In this document: piece by piece, positions 55,193 to 64,000 of the stretch
How the letters are laid out: each line of letters begins with the position of its first letter
How positions within the stretch are numbered: the stretch's first letter is position 1
From: Buttiauxella sp. B2
Lineage (GTDB): Bacteria; Pseudomonadota; Gammaproteobacteria; Enterobacterales; Enterobacteriaceae
Assembly: GCF_006376615.1 (NCBI RefSeq)
Contig: NZ_VEXQ01000004.1
Span: forward strand, 186,001-250,000
Direction: 5' to 3'
DNA length: 64,000 nucleotides
Translations under genes and position numbers: made by a program
Notes under the pieces: generated by a model
The model's input: only the letters and a program-made list of their open reading frames with translations
What the model was told of the DNA's origin: nothing
Databases searched by the model: none

Positions 55193-57187
55193 TTGCGAGT
55201 CAGTCGTTCATTAACGATTAAACAAATGGCGATGGTGTCAGCCGTTTCCGTATTGTTTATTTTCATTTTTATCGTGGTGCAGCTTTTTCATTTTGTGCAG
55301 CAAAGCCGCTACGACACAGCCAGCCAAATGGAGAAGATCGCCCATTCGGTACGTATTCCGCTGTCTGCAGCCATCCTGAAAGCGGATATTCCCCAGGCTG
55401 AGTCAATCCTCAATCAAATACAACCTTCCGGGATTATCAGCCGGGCTGATGTCGTTTTACCCAATCAATTTCAGGCGTTACGCCAGAGCTTTGCGCCAGA
55501 GCGCCCTATACCGATGTGGATTGCTCGCCTGTTTGAGCTTCCCGTCCAAATTTCCTTACCGCTGTATTCACTGGAGCGCCCGGCCAACCCTCAGCCGTTG
55601 GCCTATCTGGTACTGCAAGCGGACTCCTGGCGGATGTACAAGTTCATCATCAGCACGATTTCGACGTTGCTGACCACATACTTGCTGCTGGCACTGATTT
55701 TGTCGGTGGCGATTAGCTGGTCGATTAACCGTTTGATTGTTCATCCGCTGCGCAAAATCGCCCGTGAGCTCGACAGCTTGAATCCGCACGATGCGGCGAG
55801 TCACCAACTCACGCTACCTCCTCTCCATCAAGATGACGAGATTGGCATGCTGGTGCGCAGCTATAACCGCAACCAACAAATGTCGCAGCGCCTGCAAAAT
55901 GAAATGAGCGCGATGAGCACCCGGAACGCGCTTACCGAACTGCCAAATAAAACCTTGTTGCTGGCATTGCTTGAGCAACTCACGGCGGACGATAAGAAAA
56001 GTGCGTTGTTCGTGATTGCCAGTGAAACCTTGCAAGATGCTGCGGGTGTGCTTAACGAGGAGCAGCGAGACATGCTGCTACTGACGTTGGTCGAAAAGAT
56101 TAAAAGTGTTCTACCACCGAATATGGTGCTGGCTCAGCTTAGTGGGAATGATTTCGGGGTTATTGCGCACGGCATTCAGGACGCCTGGCATGCCATGGCG
56201 CTGGCAAAACAAATAATTGCGACACTTAACGAAAAACTCCCGATTCAATCTATTTCGCTCAAGCCGACGGCGAGCATCGGTATTGCGATGTACCACGGCG
56301 GTTTGACTGCAGAACAGTTGTATCGTCGTGCGGTATCTGCGGCATTTTCTGCCCGTCGCCATGGCAAAAATCAGATTCAATTTTTCGACCCTGAACAGAT
56401 GGAAATTGCGCAACGCCATCTGACGCAGGAGCATGATTTACTGACGGCTTTGGACAACCAGCAGTTTTCGATTTGGCTTCAACCGCAGGTCAATATGCGT
56501 ACTAAAGAAGTTGTGAGCGCGGAAGTTTTACTGCGTATGCAGCAACCTGATGGCAGTTGGACATTACCCGAAGGCCTGATTGCGCGCATTGAAGATTGCG
56601 GGCTGATGTTCACGATTGGTAACTGGGTACTGGAGGAAGCGTGTCGTGTGCTGGCAGGTTGGCAAAGCCAGGGTATCACTATGCCGTTGTCAGTGAATGT
56701 CTCCGCACAGCAACTTCTGCATGAGGCAATGGGTTCATCATTGCTGGAATTACTGTCACGTTATCGTATTCAACCGGGCTTACTGATTCTGGAAGTCACG
56801 GAAAGCTATCGCATTGACGATCCGAAAAAAGCGGTCAGCGTTTTGCGTCCGTTGCGTAAAGCCGGAGTCAGGATCGCGCTGGATGACTTTGGTATGGGGT
56901 ACTCCAGCTTACGTCATCTGCATCATTTGAAGGCGCTACCGGTTGATGCGCTGAAACTCGATAAAAGCTTTGTGGAAAGCTTACCGGAAGACCATGCGAT
57001 GGCGGGGGTGATTATCGGTATGGCTAAGACACTTGGCCTGAAAGTGGTGGCTGAAGGGGTCGAGAATCAGGAGCAGTGCAACTGGTTGTTGAATGAAGGC
57101 GTGACCATCGCCCAGGGTTATCTTTTCTCCATGGCTCTGACTCTAAAAGAGTTTGATACGCAGTATTTGTCTACCACTCAACAGTAA
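55193..57187 (+). CDS. pdeK: Membrane c-di-GMP phosphodiesterase PdeK (HmsP-like, GGDEF-EAL)
   Basis: About 664 residues. Two membrane helices (about 12-35 and 150-180) bracket a periplasmic sensor, then a HAMP-like region, a degenerate GGDEF domain (SGNDF near 317) and an EAL domain. The EAL motif reads EVLLR near 443; the catalytic [16 protein letters not shown] near 563 and VVAEGVEN are intact. It should break down c-di-GMP next to the cellulose genes, lowering BcsA activity. The TTG at 55193 is chosen because GGAGAG lies five bases upstream; the TTG at 55178 is an alternative. Position between bcs and dctA matches E. coli yhjK. Confidence 0.92.
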   Translation: MRVSRSLTIKQMAMVSAVSVLFIFIFIVVQLFHFVQQSRYDTASQMEKIAHSVRIPLSAAILKADIPQAESILNQIQPSGIISRADVVLPNQFQALRQSFAPERPIPMWIARLFELPVQISLPLYSLERPANPQPLAYLVLQADSWRMYKFIISTISTLLTTYLLLALILSVAISWSINRLIVHPLRKIARELDSLNPHDAASHQLTLPPLHQDDEIGMLVRSYNRNQQMSQRLQNEMSAMSTRNALTELPNKTLLLALLEQLTADDKKSALFVIASETLQDAAGVLNEEQRDMLLLTLVEKIKSVLPPNMVLAQLSGNDFGVIAHGIQDAWHAMALAKQIIATLNEKLPIQSISLKPTASIGIAMYHGGLTAEQLYRRAVSAAFSARRHGKNQIQFFDPEQMEIAQRHLTQEHDLLTALDNQQFSIWLQPQVNMRTKEVVSAEVLLRMQQPDGSWTLPEGLIARIEDCGLMFTIGNWVLEEACRVLAGWQSQGITMPLSVNVSAQQLLHEAMGSSLLELLSRYRIQPGLLILEVTESYRIDDPKKAVSVLRPLRKAGVRIALDDFGMGYSSLRHLHHLKALPVDALKLDKSFVESLPEDHAMAGVIIGMAKTLGLKVVAEGVENQEQCNWLLNEGVTIAQGYLFSMALTLKEFDTQYLSTTQQ

Positions 57188-57239
57188 ACTATTTGTTGCA
57201 AATGTTATTCGGCTGGCGCGAGTCAGTTCAATTATTTAA

Positions 57240-58649
<1,410 letters not shown>

Positions 58650-58661
58650 TCCCCCTCAATT

Positions 58662-58690
58662 GCCCGCAGCGACTTGCCCTCGCTGTGGGC
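58662..58690 (+). terminator. Hairpin downstream of dctA
   Basis: An 11-bp stem with one G-T pair (58662-58672 with 58680-58690) follows the dctA stop. The T run is weak. Confidence 0.6.
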
Positions 58691-58746
58691 TACTGCGCAT
58701 AATTAACCCTTGAGCCATTTTTTTTGGCATTTTTTGAATTTATAAA

Positions 58747-58793
58747 GTGACGTTTCCGCTAACATGCGGTCAAACGGAGTGGTGAAACGTCAC
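58747..58793 (+). promoter_or_regulatory. Inverted repeat upstream of yhjJ
   Basis: GTGACGTTTC (58747-58756) and GAAACGTCAC (58784-58793) are perfect 10-bp complements. A small CCGC/GCGG stem (58756-58759 and 58765-58768) starts at the inner edge. It could be an operator pair or a leader hairpin; no regulator is assigned. Confidence 0.45.
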
Positions 58794-58866
58794 CTTTGGT
58801 GGCTTTATCGCGTAATGTTATGTCGCCATTACACTTTTTAATCAGGATTGTTTTCCAGGGGTTAAC

Positions 58867-60351
58867 ATGCAGGGCACCAAAATTCGACTCTTAGCTGGCG
58901 GATTGCTGTTGGTCGCCGCCGCCAGTAATGTGCAGGCAGAAGCACTACAGCCCGACCCAGCCTGGCAGCAAGGTACCTTGGCCAATGGCTTCCAATGGCA
59001 AGTCCTGGCCACGCCTCAGCGCCCTAGCGATCGTATAGAAATTCGTCTGCTGGTCAATACCGGTTCATTGACTGAGACGACCCAGCAGAGCGGTTATAGC
59101 CACTTTGTCCCTCGCCTTGCGCTAACACAAAGCGGTAGTTTACAACCGGTACAGGTTCGTTCCTTATGGCAGCAAAGTGTGGACCCGAAGCGTCCGCTGC
59201 CACCGGCGATAGTCTCTTATGACTTCACACTGTTTAATCTCAGCCTGCCTAACAACCGTAATGATCTGCTCAAAGAAGCGCTAACTTATCTTTCCGACAG
59301 CAGCGGTAAACTCGCGATTAACCCAGAAACGGTGAATCTTGCGCTGCAAGCTCAGGATATGGTTGCAACATGGCCGATGGACACCAAAGACGACTGGTGG
59401 CGCTATCGCCTGAAAGGTTCCCCGCTATTAGGTCATGACCCGGCAGAAAACCTCAAGCAGCCGGTAGATGTCGAACAACTCAAAGCGTTCCACCAGAAAT
59501 GGTATACCCCTGATGCCATGACGTTGATTGTGGTGGGTAATGTCGACAGCCGCAGTGTTGCTGACCAAATCAATAAAACATTTGGCACTTTGACCGGCAA
59601 GCGTGAAACGCCTGCACCGGTTGCCACGCTTTCTCCGCTCAAACACGAAGCGGTCAGTTTGATGACCAGCAGCGTGCGTCAGGACCGCCTCTCACTGATG
59701 TGGGACAACGCCTGGCAGCCGATTCGTGAATCTTCTATGTTATTGCGTTACTGGCGTGCAGACCTCGCCCGTGAGGCGTTGTTCTGGCATGTGCAGCAGA
59801 AACTTAGCAAACAGAATATCCAGGATCTGAACCTGAGCTTTGATTGCCGCGTGCTCTATCAGCGCGCGCAATGTGGCATCAACCTGGAATCACCGAACAA
59901 CAAGCTGAACGCTAATTTGACGAGCGTAGGCAAAGAGTTGCTTAGCGTGCGTGATAAAGGGCTGTCGCAGGAAGAGTTTGATGCATTAATTGCGCAGAAA
60001 AAAAATGAACTAACCAAGTTGTTTACCACTTACGCCCGCACCGATACCGATGTGTTGATTAGCCAGCGTATGCGCTCGCTGCAAAACCAGGTTGTGGACA
60101 TTGCCCCTGAACAGTATCAGAAACTGCGTCAGGATTTCCTGAACAGCCTGACACTGAACATGATGAACCAGGATTTGCGCCAACAACTCTCGCAAGAGAT
60201 GGCGTTAGTGTTGTTGCAACCGAAAGGTGAGCCTGAATACAACATGAAGGATCTGCAAGCGACGTGGGACAAAGTAATGGTGCCCTCTAAGGCGCTTCCG
60301 TTAACGGATGAGCCTAAGCAGGATGTGTCGGATATTCCCCCGGCGCAGTAA
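58867..60351 (+). CDS. yhjJ: YhjJ, M16 peptidase-like periplasmic protein without zinc site
   Basis: A 494-residue protein with a signal peptide (ending ASNVQAEA) and the fold of pitrilysin/M16 peptidases. Typical features are TLANGFQWQVLATPQRPSDR and HQKWYTPDAMTLIVVGNVD. The catalytic HxxEH motif is missing: the corresponding part reads SGYSHFVPRLAL. It is therefore probably not an active protease. E. coli YhjJ (498 residues) is the orthologue at the same position and is exported; its function is unknown. A terminator follows. Confidence 0.9.
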   Translation: MQGTKIRLLAGGLLLVAAASNVQAEALQPDPAWQQGTLANGFQWQVLATPQRPSDRIEIRLLVNTGSLTETTQQSGYSHFVPRLALTQSGSLQPVQVRSLWQQSVDPKRPLPPAIVSYDFTLFNLSLPNNRNDLLKEALTYLSDSSGKLAINPETVNLALQAQDMVATWPMDTKDDWWRYRLKGSPLLGHDPAENLKQPVDVEQLKAFHQKWYTPDAMTLIVVGNVDSRSVADQINKTFGTLTGKRETPAPVATLSPLKHEAVSLMTSSVRQDRLSLMWDNAWQPIRESSMLLRYWRADLAREALFWHVQQKLSKQNIQDLNLSFDCRVLYQRAQCGINLESPNNKLNANLTSVGKELLSVRDKGLSQEEFDALIAQKKNELTKLFTTYARTDTDVLISQRMRSLQNQVVDIAPEQYQKLRQDFLNSLTLNMMNQDLRQQLSQEMALVLLQPKGEPEYNMKDLQATWDKVMVPSKALPLTDEPKQDVSDIPPAQ

Positions 60352-60362
60352 TAGCAAAAACT

Positions 60363-60390
60363 AAAAAAGCGCCGAAAGGCGCCTTTTTTA
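60363..60390. terminator. Bidirectional terminator between yhjJ and kdgK
   Basis: GCGCC-GAAA-GGCGC (60369-60382) is flanked by an A run and a T run, so it works for both convergent genes. Confidence 0.88.
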
Positions 60391-60411
60391 TGAGTCGAAT
60401 TAGACTCTGAA

Positions 60412-61344
60412 TTACTTTGGCATTGCTTCTTTTGGAATGATAGCACCACGGTACTGAATCACGGTGCTCGCGGTCAAATGCCCGCGTTTTGCCGCATCTT
60501 GCGCACTGCCGCCAGTCAAACGCACAGCCAGATAGCCCGCGCTGAAAGAGTCACCGGCCGCAGTGGTATCGATGACTTTTTCTTTCGGCAATTTAACCGC
60601 AGGCACTTCTATCATTGATTCACCCTGAATTGCGACCAGGCAGGAATCTGCGCCACGCTTGATGACTACTTCGCGCACGCCAGCAGCCTGAGTACGGTGA
60701 ATCACTTCTTCTACCGGTTTCTCGCCCCACAACAAATCTTCGTCATCCAGCGTCAGGAACGCGATGTCTGTGCAGGCCAGCATTTGCATATATACCCGTT
60801 GGGTCTCTTCACGGCTTGCCCACAGGCGCGGACGGTAGTTGTTATCGAAGATAACCTTGCAACCGTTAGCACGGCACTGAGCCAGCAATGCCATCAGTTT
60901 TTCACGGCTTGCCGCGTTGAGGATAGCCAGGCTGATACCGCTCAGGTACAGGTAGTCGAACTGTGCCAGTTCTGCACAAATAGCCTGTGCCTGGTCGCTC
61001 TCCAGCCAGAAGCGGGCGGCGGCTTCGTTGCGCCAGTAGTAGAAGGTGCGCTCGCCGGTAGAGTCGGTTTCGATGTAATACAGGCCTGGCAAACGGTGCT
61101 CCAGACGTTGTGTTAGCTCGGTATGCACGTTTTCTTGCTGCCAGGCATCCAGCATTTGTTGGCTGAAGTTATCTTCACCCAATGCGGTAACGTAATGGAC
61201 TTCAAGGTCGGTAGCATCAACCTGGCGTGCGATGTAAACGGAGGTGTTAAGGGTATCGCCACCAAAGCCGCGGCTAACTTCCGCACCTTTTTGCGACAGT
61301 TCAATCATACATTCACCGATGACGGCGATTTTACGCGTTGGCAT
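60412..61344 (-). CDS. kdgK: 2-dehydro-3-deoxygluconokinase KdgK
   Basis: A 310-residue PfkB-family kinase that phosphorylates 2-keto-3-deoxygluconate in hexuronate and pectin breakdown. It begins MPTRKIAVIGECMIELSQKG and has the signature VIDTTAAGDSFSAGYLAVRL. Length and position (between yhjJ and pdeH) match E. coli KdgK. A KdgR-like box lies upstream at 61409. Confidence 0.96.
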   Translation of the reverse strand: MPTRKIAVIGECMIELSQKGAEVSRGFGGDTLNTSVYIARQVDATDLEVHYVTALGEDNFSQQMLDAWQQENVHTELTQRLEHRLPGLYYIETDSTGERTFYYWRNEAAARFWLESDQAQAICAELAQFDYLYLSGISLAILNAASREKLMALLAQCRANGCKVIFDNNYRPRLWASREETQRVYMQMLACTDIAFLTLDDEDLLWGEKPVEEVIHRTQAAGVREVVIKRGADSCLVAIQGESMIEVPAVKLPKEKVIDTTAAGDSFSAGYLAVRLTGGSAQDAAKRGHLTASTVIQYRGAIIPKEAMPK

Positions 61345-61408
61345 AGCAGTAGACCTGAATTAATAAGATTGCTGCTAGTTTGATGGGCGGTTAAAAACGA
61401 GTCAAACA

Positions 61409-61427
61409 ATTTAAAACGATGTTTCGG
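61409..61427 (-). promoter_or_regulatory. Candidate KdgR operator upstream of kdgK
   Basis: The core TTAAAACGATGTTTCG has the AAAAC-N3-GTTTY pattern of KdgR boxes. It starts 65 bases upstream of kdgK, which KdgR represses in E. coli. The outer bases match less well. Confidence 0.45.
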
Positions 61428-61502
61428 AAAACTTTGAGCTAAGGCAGTTTATTGCCAATGTGTCAGAACGCTCTTTGATTGAAGTTGTACTGAAAGCGAA
61501 CA

Positions 61503-61529
61503 TAAAGTTCTCATCCATTACGCCGATAA
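61503..61529 (+). promoter_or_regulatory. FliA (sigma-28) flagellar promoter of pdeH
   Basis: TAAAGTTC (61503-61510), an 11-base spacer and GCCGATAA (61522-61529) match the class 3 flagellar consensus TAAAGTTT-N11-GCCGATAA at all but one base. It lies 45 bases before the first pdeH ATG. Confidence 0.92.
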
Positions 61530-61573
61530 CTTGTCGATGAGCCATCCGAGTTATCAAGGTAAACAGGACGTAC

Positions 61574-62350
61574 ATGATGAAGTTTAAGCAGATCACTCAC
61601 CGGCTTAATACGCTTGAGGCGAGTGTCGAAAGTTTGCAGGAGCGGCGGTTCTGGTTACAGTGCCAGCGGCAGTACACCTTCCAGCCGATCTATAAAATTG
61701 ATGGCCATTTAATGGCGATAGAGCTGTTGACGGTGGTTATTCATCCGGAAGAACCAGAAATTCGCATTCCACCCGATCGTTACTTTACGTCTGTTTCTAG
61801 CCGCACGCGGCTAATGGTTATCGAGGAACAACTCAATCTGCTGGCTGGCTGGGAGTCTATTTTCATCGGCTACAAGATCTTAGCCTCGGTGAATGTAGAT
61901 GGCCCAACATTGATGGCGATGAAACAGCATCAGCCGATTCTGGCGCTCATCAATAAAATGCCGTGGGTGCGTTTTGAATTGGTCGAACACATCACTCAAC
62001 CGCAAGCCGTGACGCTGGCAACAATGCACGAATTCGGCCCACTGTGGCTTGATGATTTCGGCACCGGCGTTGCTAATTTCTCTGCATTAAGTGAGATGCG
62101 CTACGACTACATCAAAGTCGCACGTGACCTGTTCATCATGCTGCGCACCAGCGAAGAAGGCCGCAACTTATTCACCATGTTGCTGCAATTAATGAATCGC
62201 TACTGCAAAGGCGTTATCGTCGAAGGTGTTGAAACTGAAGACGAATGGCGCGATGTTCAATCTTCACCTGCATTCGCGGCGCAAGGCTATTTTCTCTCTC
62301 GCCCCATCCCATTTGAAGAGCTGGAAAGCGTGCTAACTCGCCTCTCCTGA
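61574..62350 (+). CDS. pdeH: c-di-GMP phosphodiesterase PdeH (YhjH, EAL only)
   Basis: A 258-residue cytoplasmic EAL-domain protein like E. coli YhjH (255), the main phosphodiesterase that keeps c-di-GMP low in swimming cells. The EAL motif reads AIELLTV (Glu50). ASVNVDGPTL, RFELVEHI, WLDDFGTGVANFSAL and VIVEGVET hold the metal and substrate residues. ATG codons at 61574 and 61577 are both usable. The FliA promoter upstream ties it to flagellar expression, opposing cellulose production by BcsA. Confidence 0.95.
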   Translation: MMKFKQITHRLNTLEASVESLQERRFWLQCQRQYTFQPIYKIDGHLMAIELLTVVIHPEEPEIRIPPDRYFTSVSSRTRLMVIEEQLNLLAGWESIFIGYKILASVNVDGPTLMAMKQHQPILALINKMPWVRFELVEHITQPQAVTLATMHEFGPLWLDDFGTGVANFSALSEMRYDYIKVARDLFIMLRTSEEGRNLFTMLLQLMNRYCKGVIVEGVETEDEWRDVQSSPAFAAQGYFLSRPIPFEELESVLTRLS

Positions 62351-62413
62351 TGCCTTTTGGCCACGCTAAACTATCTTTAGTAAAGCGAGCCACATCAGGA
62401 AAAGGTGAAAGGC

Positions 62414-64000
62414 ATGACAAAAACTGGAAAAATCGTAAGCGGAGTCGTCGGGGTTTTCTTGTTGTTGGTTGCGGTGGCAATCATTGTGATTGCGACGTTT
62501 GACTGGAATCGGCTCAAGCCGACTATCAACCAAAAAGTCTCGACAGAATTGAACCGCCCGTTCGCCATTCGTGGTGATTTAGGCGTGGTTTGGGAACGAA
62601 ATAAAGAAGAAACCGGATGGCGCAGTTGGGTGCCCTGGCCGCATGTTCATGCCGAAGATATTATTCTCGGTAATCCCCCTGAAATTCCTGACGTGACGAT
62701 GGTGCACTTGCCACGCGTTGATGCCACTCTGGCACCGCTGTCTCTGCTCACCAAAACCGTCTATATCCCATGGATTAAGCTAGTTCAGCCCGATGCACGG
62801 CTGATTCGCCTGTCGGAAAAAAACAATAACTGGACCTTCAAGTTAGCCAGTGACGGGCAAAAAAATCCCAATCAACCGCCATCTGCCTGGTCTTTCAGAG
62901 TGGACAATATTCTGTTCGACAAAGGCCGTATTGCGGTTAATGACAAACTCACCAAAGCAGAGATAGAAATCCTCGTCGACCCACTCGGCAAGCCGTTACC
63001 GTTTAGTGAAGTAGAAGGGCGCAAACCGAGTGGGAAAGATGCCGCAAAAGCGGGCGATTATGTCTTTGGCCTGAAAGTGCGTGGGCGCTATAACGGTGAA
63101 CCTCTGGAAGGCTCAGGCAAAATTGGTGGCATGTTAGCGCTGCGTAGCGAAGGTGAAACCGCATTCCCGGTGCAAGCGGATATACATTCGGGGAATTCAC
63201 GCGTGGCGTTTATTGGCACCATTAACGACCCGATGAAAATGGGGGGCGTAGATTTACAGCTGAAATTCTCCGGCGATTCGCTGGGTAATCTCTACGATCT
63301 CACTGGCGTGTTATTACCGGATACGCCGCCGTTCGAAACCGACGGGCACTTGCTGGCAAAAATCGACACCGAAAAAGGTTCGGTCTTCCGTTATCAGAAC
63401 TTTAACGGGCGTATTGGCGACAGCGATATTCATGGTTCGCTGACCTATTCACAAGGAAAACCGCGGCCGAAGCTGGAAGGTGACCTTGAGTCGAAACAGC
63501 TCAGACTGGCAGATTTAGGCCCGTTGATTGGCGTGGATTCAGGTAAAGGCGCGCAGCAAAGTAAACAGTCTGAACAAGCCAAAGGCGAGAAAACCGTCCA
63601 GCCGAGCGATAAAGTGTTGCCCTACGACCGCTTTGAAACCGACAAATGGAACGCCATGGACGCTGATGTGCGCTTTAAAGGCGGGCGTATCGAACATAGC
63701 GGGACGCTGCCACTCAGTAATCTGACGACGCACGTCATTCTTAATAATGCTGATTTACGGCTTCAACCGCTGAAATTTGGCATGGCGGGCGGCACCATCA
63801 GCGCCAATATCCACCTTGAAGGCGACAAAAAGCCAATGCAGGGGAAAGCGGATATTCAGGCACGGCGTTTGCAACTCAAGCAACTGATGCCGAAAGTGGA
63901 ATCCATGCAAAAAACGCTCGGTGAACTGAATGGTGATGCGGATTTGCGTGGACACGGTAATTCCATTGCCGCACTGCTAGGCAGCAGTGATGGCAACCTG
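62414..64000 (+). CDS. yhjG: AsmA family protein YhjG (3' end outside window)
   Basis: The first 529 codons of a large AsmA-like protein; the reading frame is open to the window edge. One N-terminal membrane helix (about 8-28) follows MTKTGKIV, then FDWNRLKPTINQKVSTELNR and RPFAIRGDLGVVWERN, the usual AsmA start. The rest is a beta-rich periplasmic part. The E. coli orthologue has about 690 residues, so about three quarters are present. AsmA proteins are thought to take part in lipid traffic between membranes; YhjG itself is little studied. AAGGTGAAAGGC precedes the ATG. Confidence 0.9.
   Translation, partial: MTKTGKIVSGVVGVFLLLVAVAIIVIATFDWNRLKPTINQKVSTELNRPFAIRGDLGVVWERNKEETGWRSWVPWPHVHAEDIILGNPPEIPDVTMVHLPRVDATLAPLSLLTKTVYIPWIKLVQPDARLIRLSEKNNNWTFKLASDGQKNPNQPPSAWSFRVDNILFDKGRIAVNDKLTKAEIEILVDPLGKPLPFSEVEGRKPSGKDAAKAGDYVFGLKVRGRYNGEPLEGSGKIGGMLALRSEGETAFPVQADIHSGNSRVAFIGTINDPMKMGGVDLQLKFSGDSLGNLYDLTGVLLPDTPPFETDGHLLAKIDTEKGSVFRYQNFNGRIGDSDIHGSLTYSQGKPRPKLEGDLESKQLRLADLGPLIGVDSGKGAQQSKQSEQAKGEKTVQPSDKVLPYDRFETDKWNAMDADVRFKGGRIEHSGTLPLSNLTTHVILNNADLRLQPLKFGMAGGTISANIHLEGDKKPMQGKADIQARRLQLKQLMPKVESMQKTLGELNGDADLRGHGNSIAALLGSSDGNL

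Overview
The window is chromosomal DNA of a motile member of the Enterobacteriaceae. It carries selAB, mtlADR, tag-yiaC-bisC-yiaD, eptB-tRNA-Pro-dppABCDF and bcs-pdeK-dctA-yhjJ-kdgK-pdeH-yhjG blocks that follow E. coli K-12 order locally. It differs from E. coli in several ways: a Komagataeibacter-like cellulose operon with bcsO and bcsD, a kgu 2-ketogluconate cluster, a GH127 arabinofuranosidase cassette, a HigBA toxin-antitoxin pair and an ERIC element. The genus cannot be fixed from sequence alone; Buttiauxella/Kluyvera-type relatives are plausible. No prophage, insertion sequence or CRISPR array was seen.

Left part (0-16 kb): the yjbFGH exopolysaccharide genes (3' part of yjbEFGH) come first. 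Next is a carbohydrate cassette: a divergent AraC-type regulator, a GPH sugar symporter, a GH127 beta-L-arabinofuranosidase and a convergent ROK kinase. aldB, yiaY and selB-selA-yibF follow in E. coli-like order.

Middle part (16-36 kb): the mannitol operon mtlADR sits behind an array of five CRP-like sites, followed by an ERIC repeat, yibL and higBA. A reverse-strand cluster kguE-kguK-kguT-ghrB with its LacI-type regulator has an operator-like palindrome close to the PtxS site; it should import 2-ketogluconate, phosphorylate it and reduce it. Then come yiaD, bisC, yiaC, tag, yhjY, yhjX (with YpdB-type direct repeats), a small HD hydrolase of the (p)ppGpp type, ohr and eptB.

Right part (36-64 kb): a tRNA-Pro(UGG) gene is followed by a duplicated tRNA 3' end that is split by a hairpin-rich insert. 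A roughly 650-base region before dppA contains a terminator that suggests a small RNA or attenuator. After the dipeptide transporter dppABCDF, a structured 575-base leader precedes bcsO-Q-A-B-C-D-Z, which makes, exports and trims cellulose under c-di-GMP control (BcsA has a PilZ domain). Two EAL proteins follow: membrane PdeK next to the bcs operon and soluble PdeH behind a textbook FliA promoter. dctA, the catalytically dead M16 homologue yhjJ, kdgK and the 5' part of the AsmA-like yhjG complete the window.
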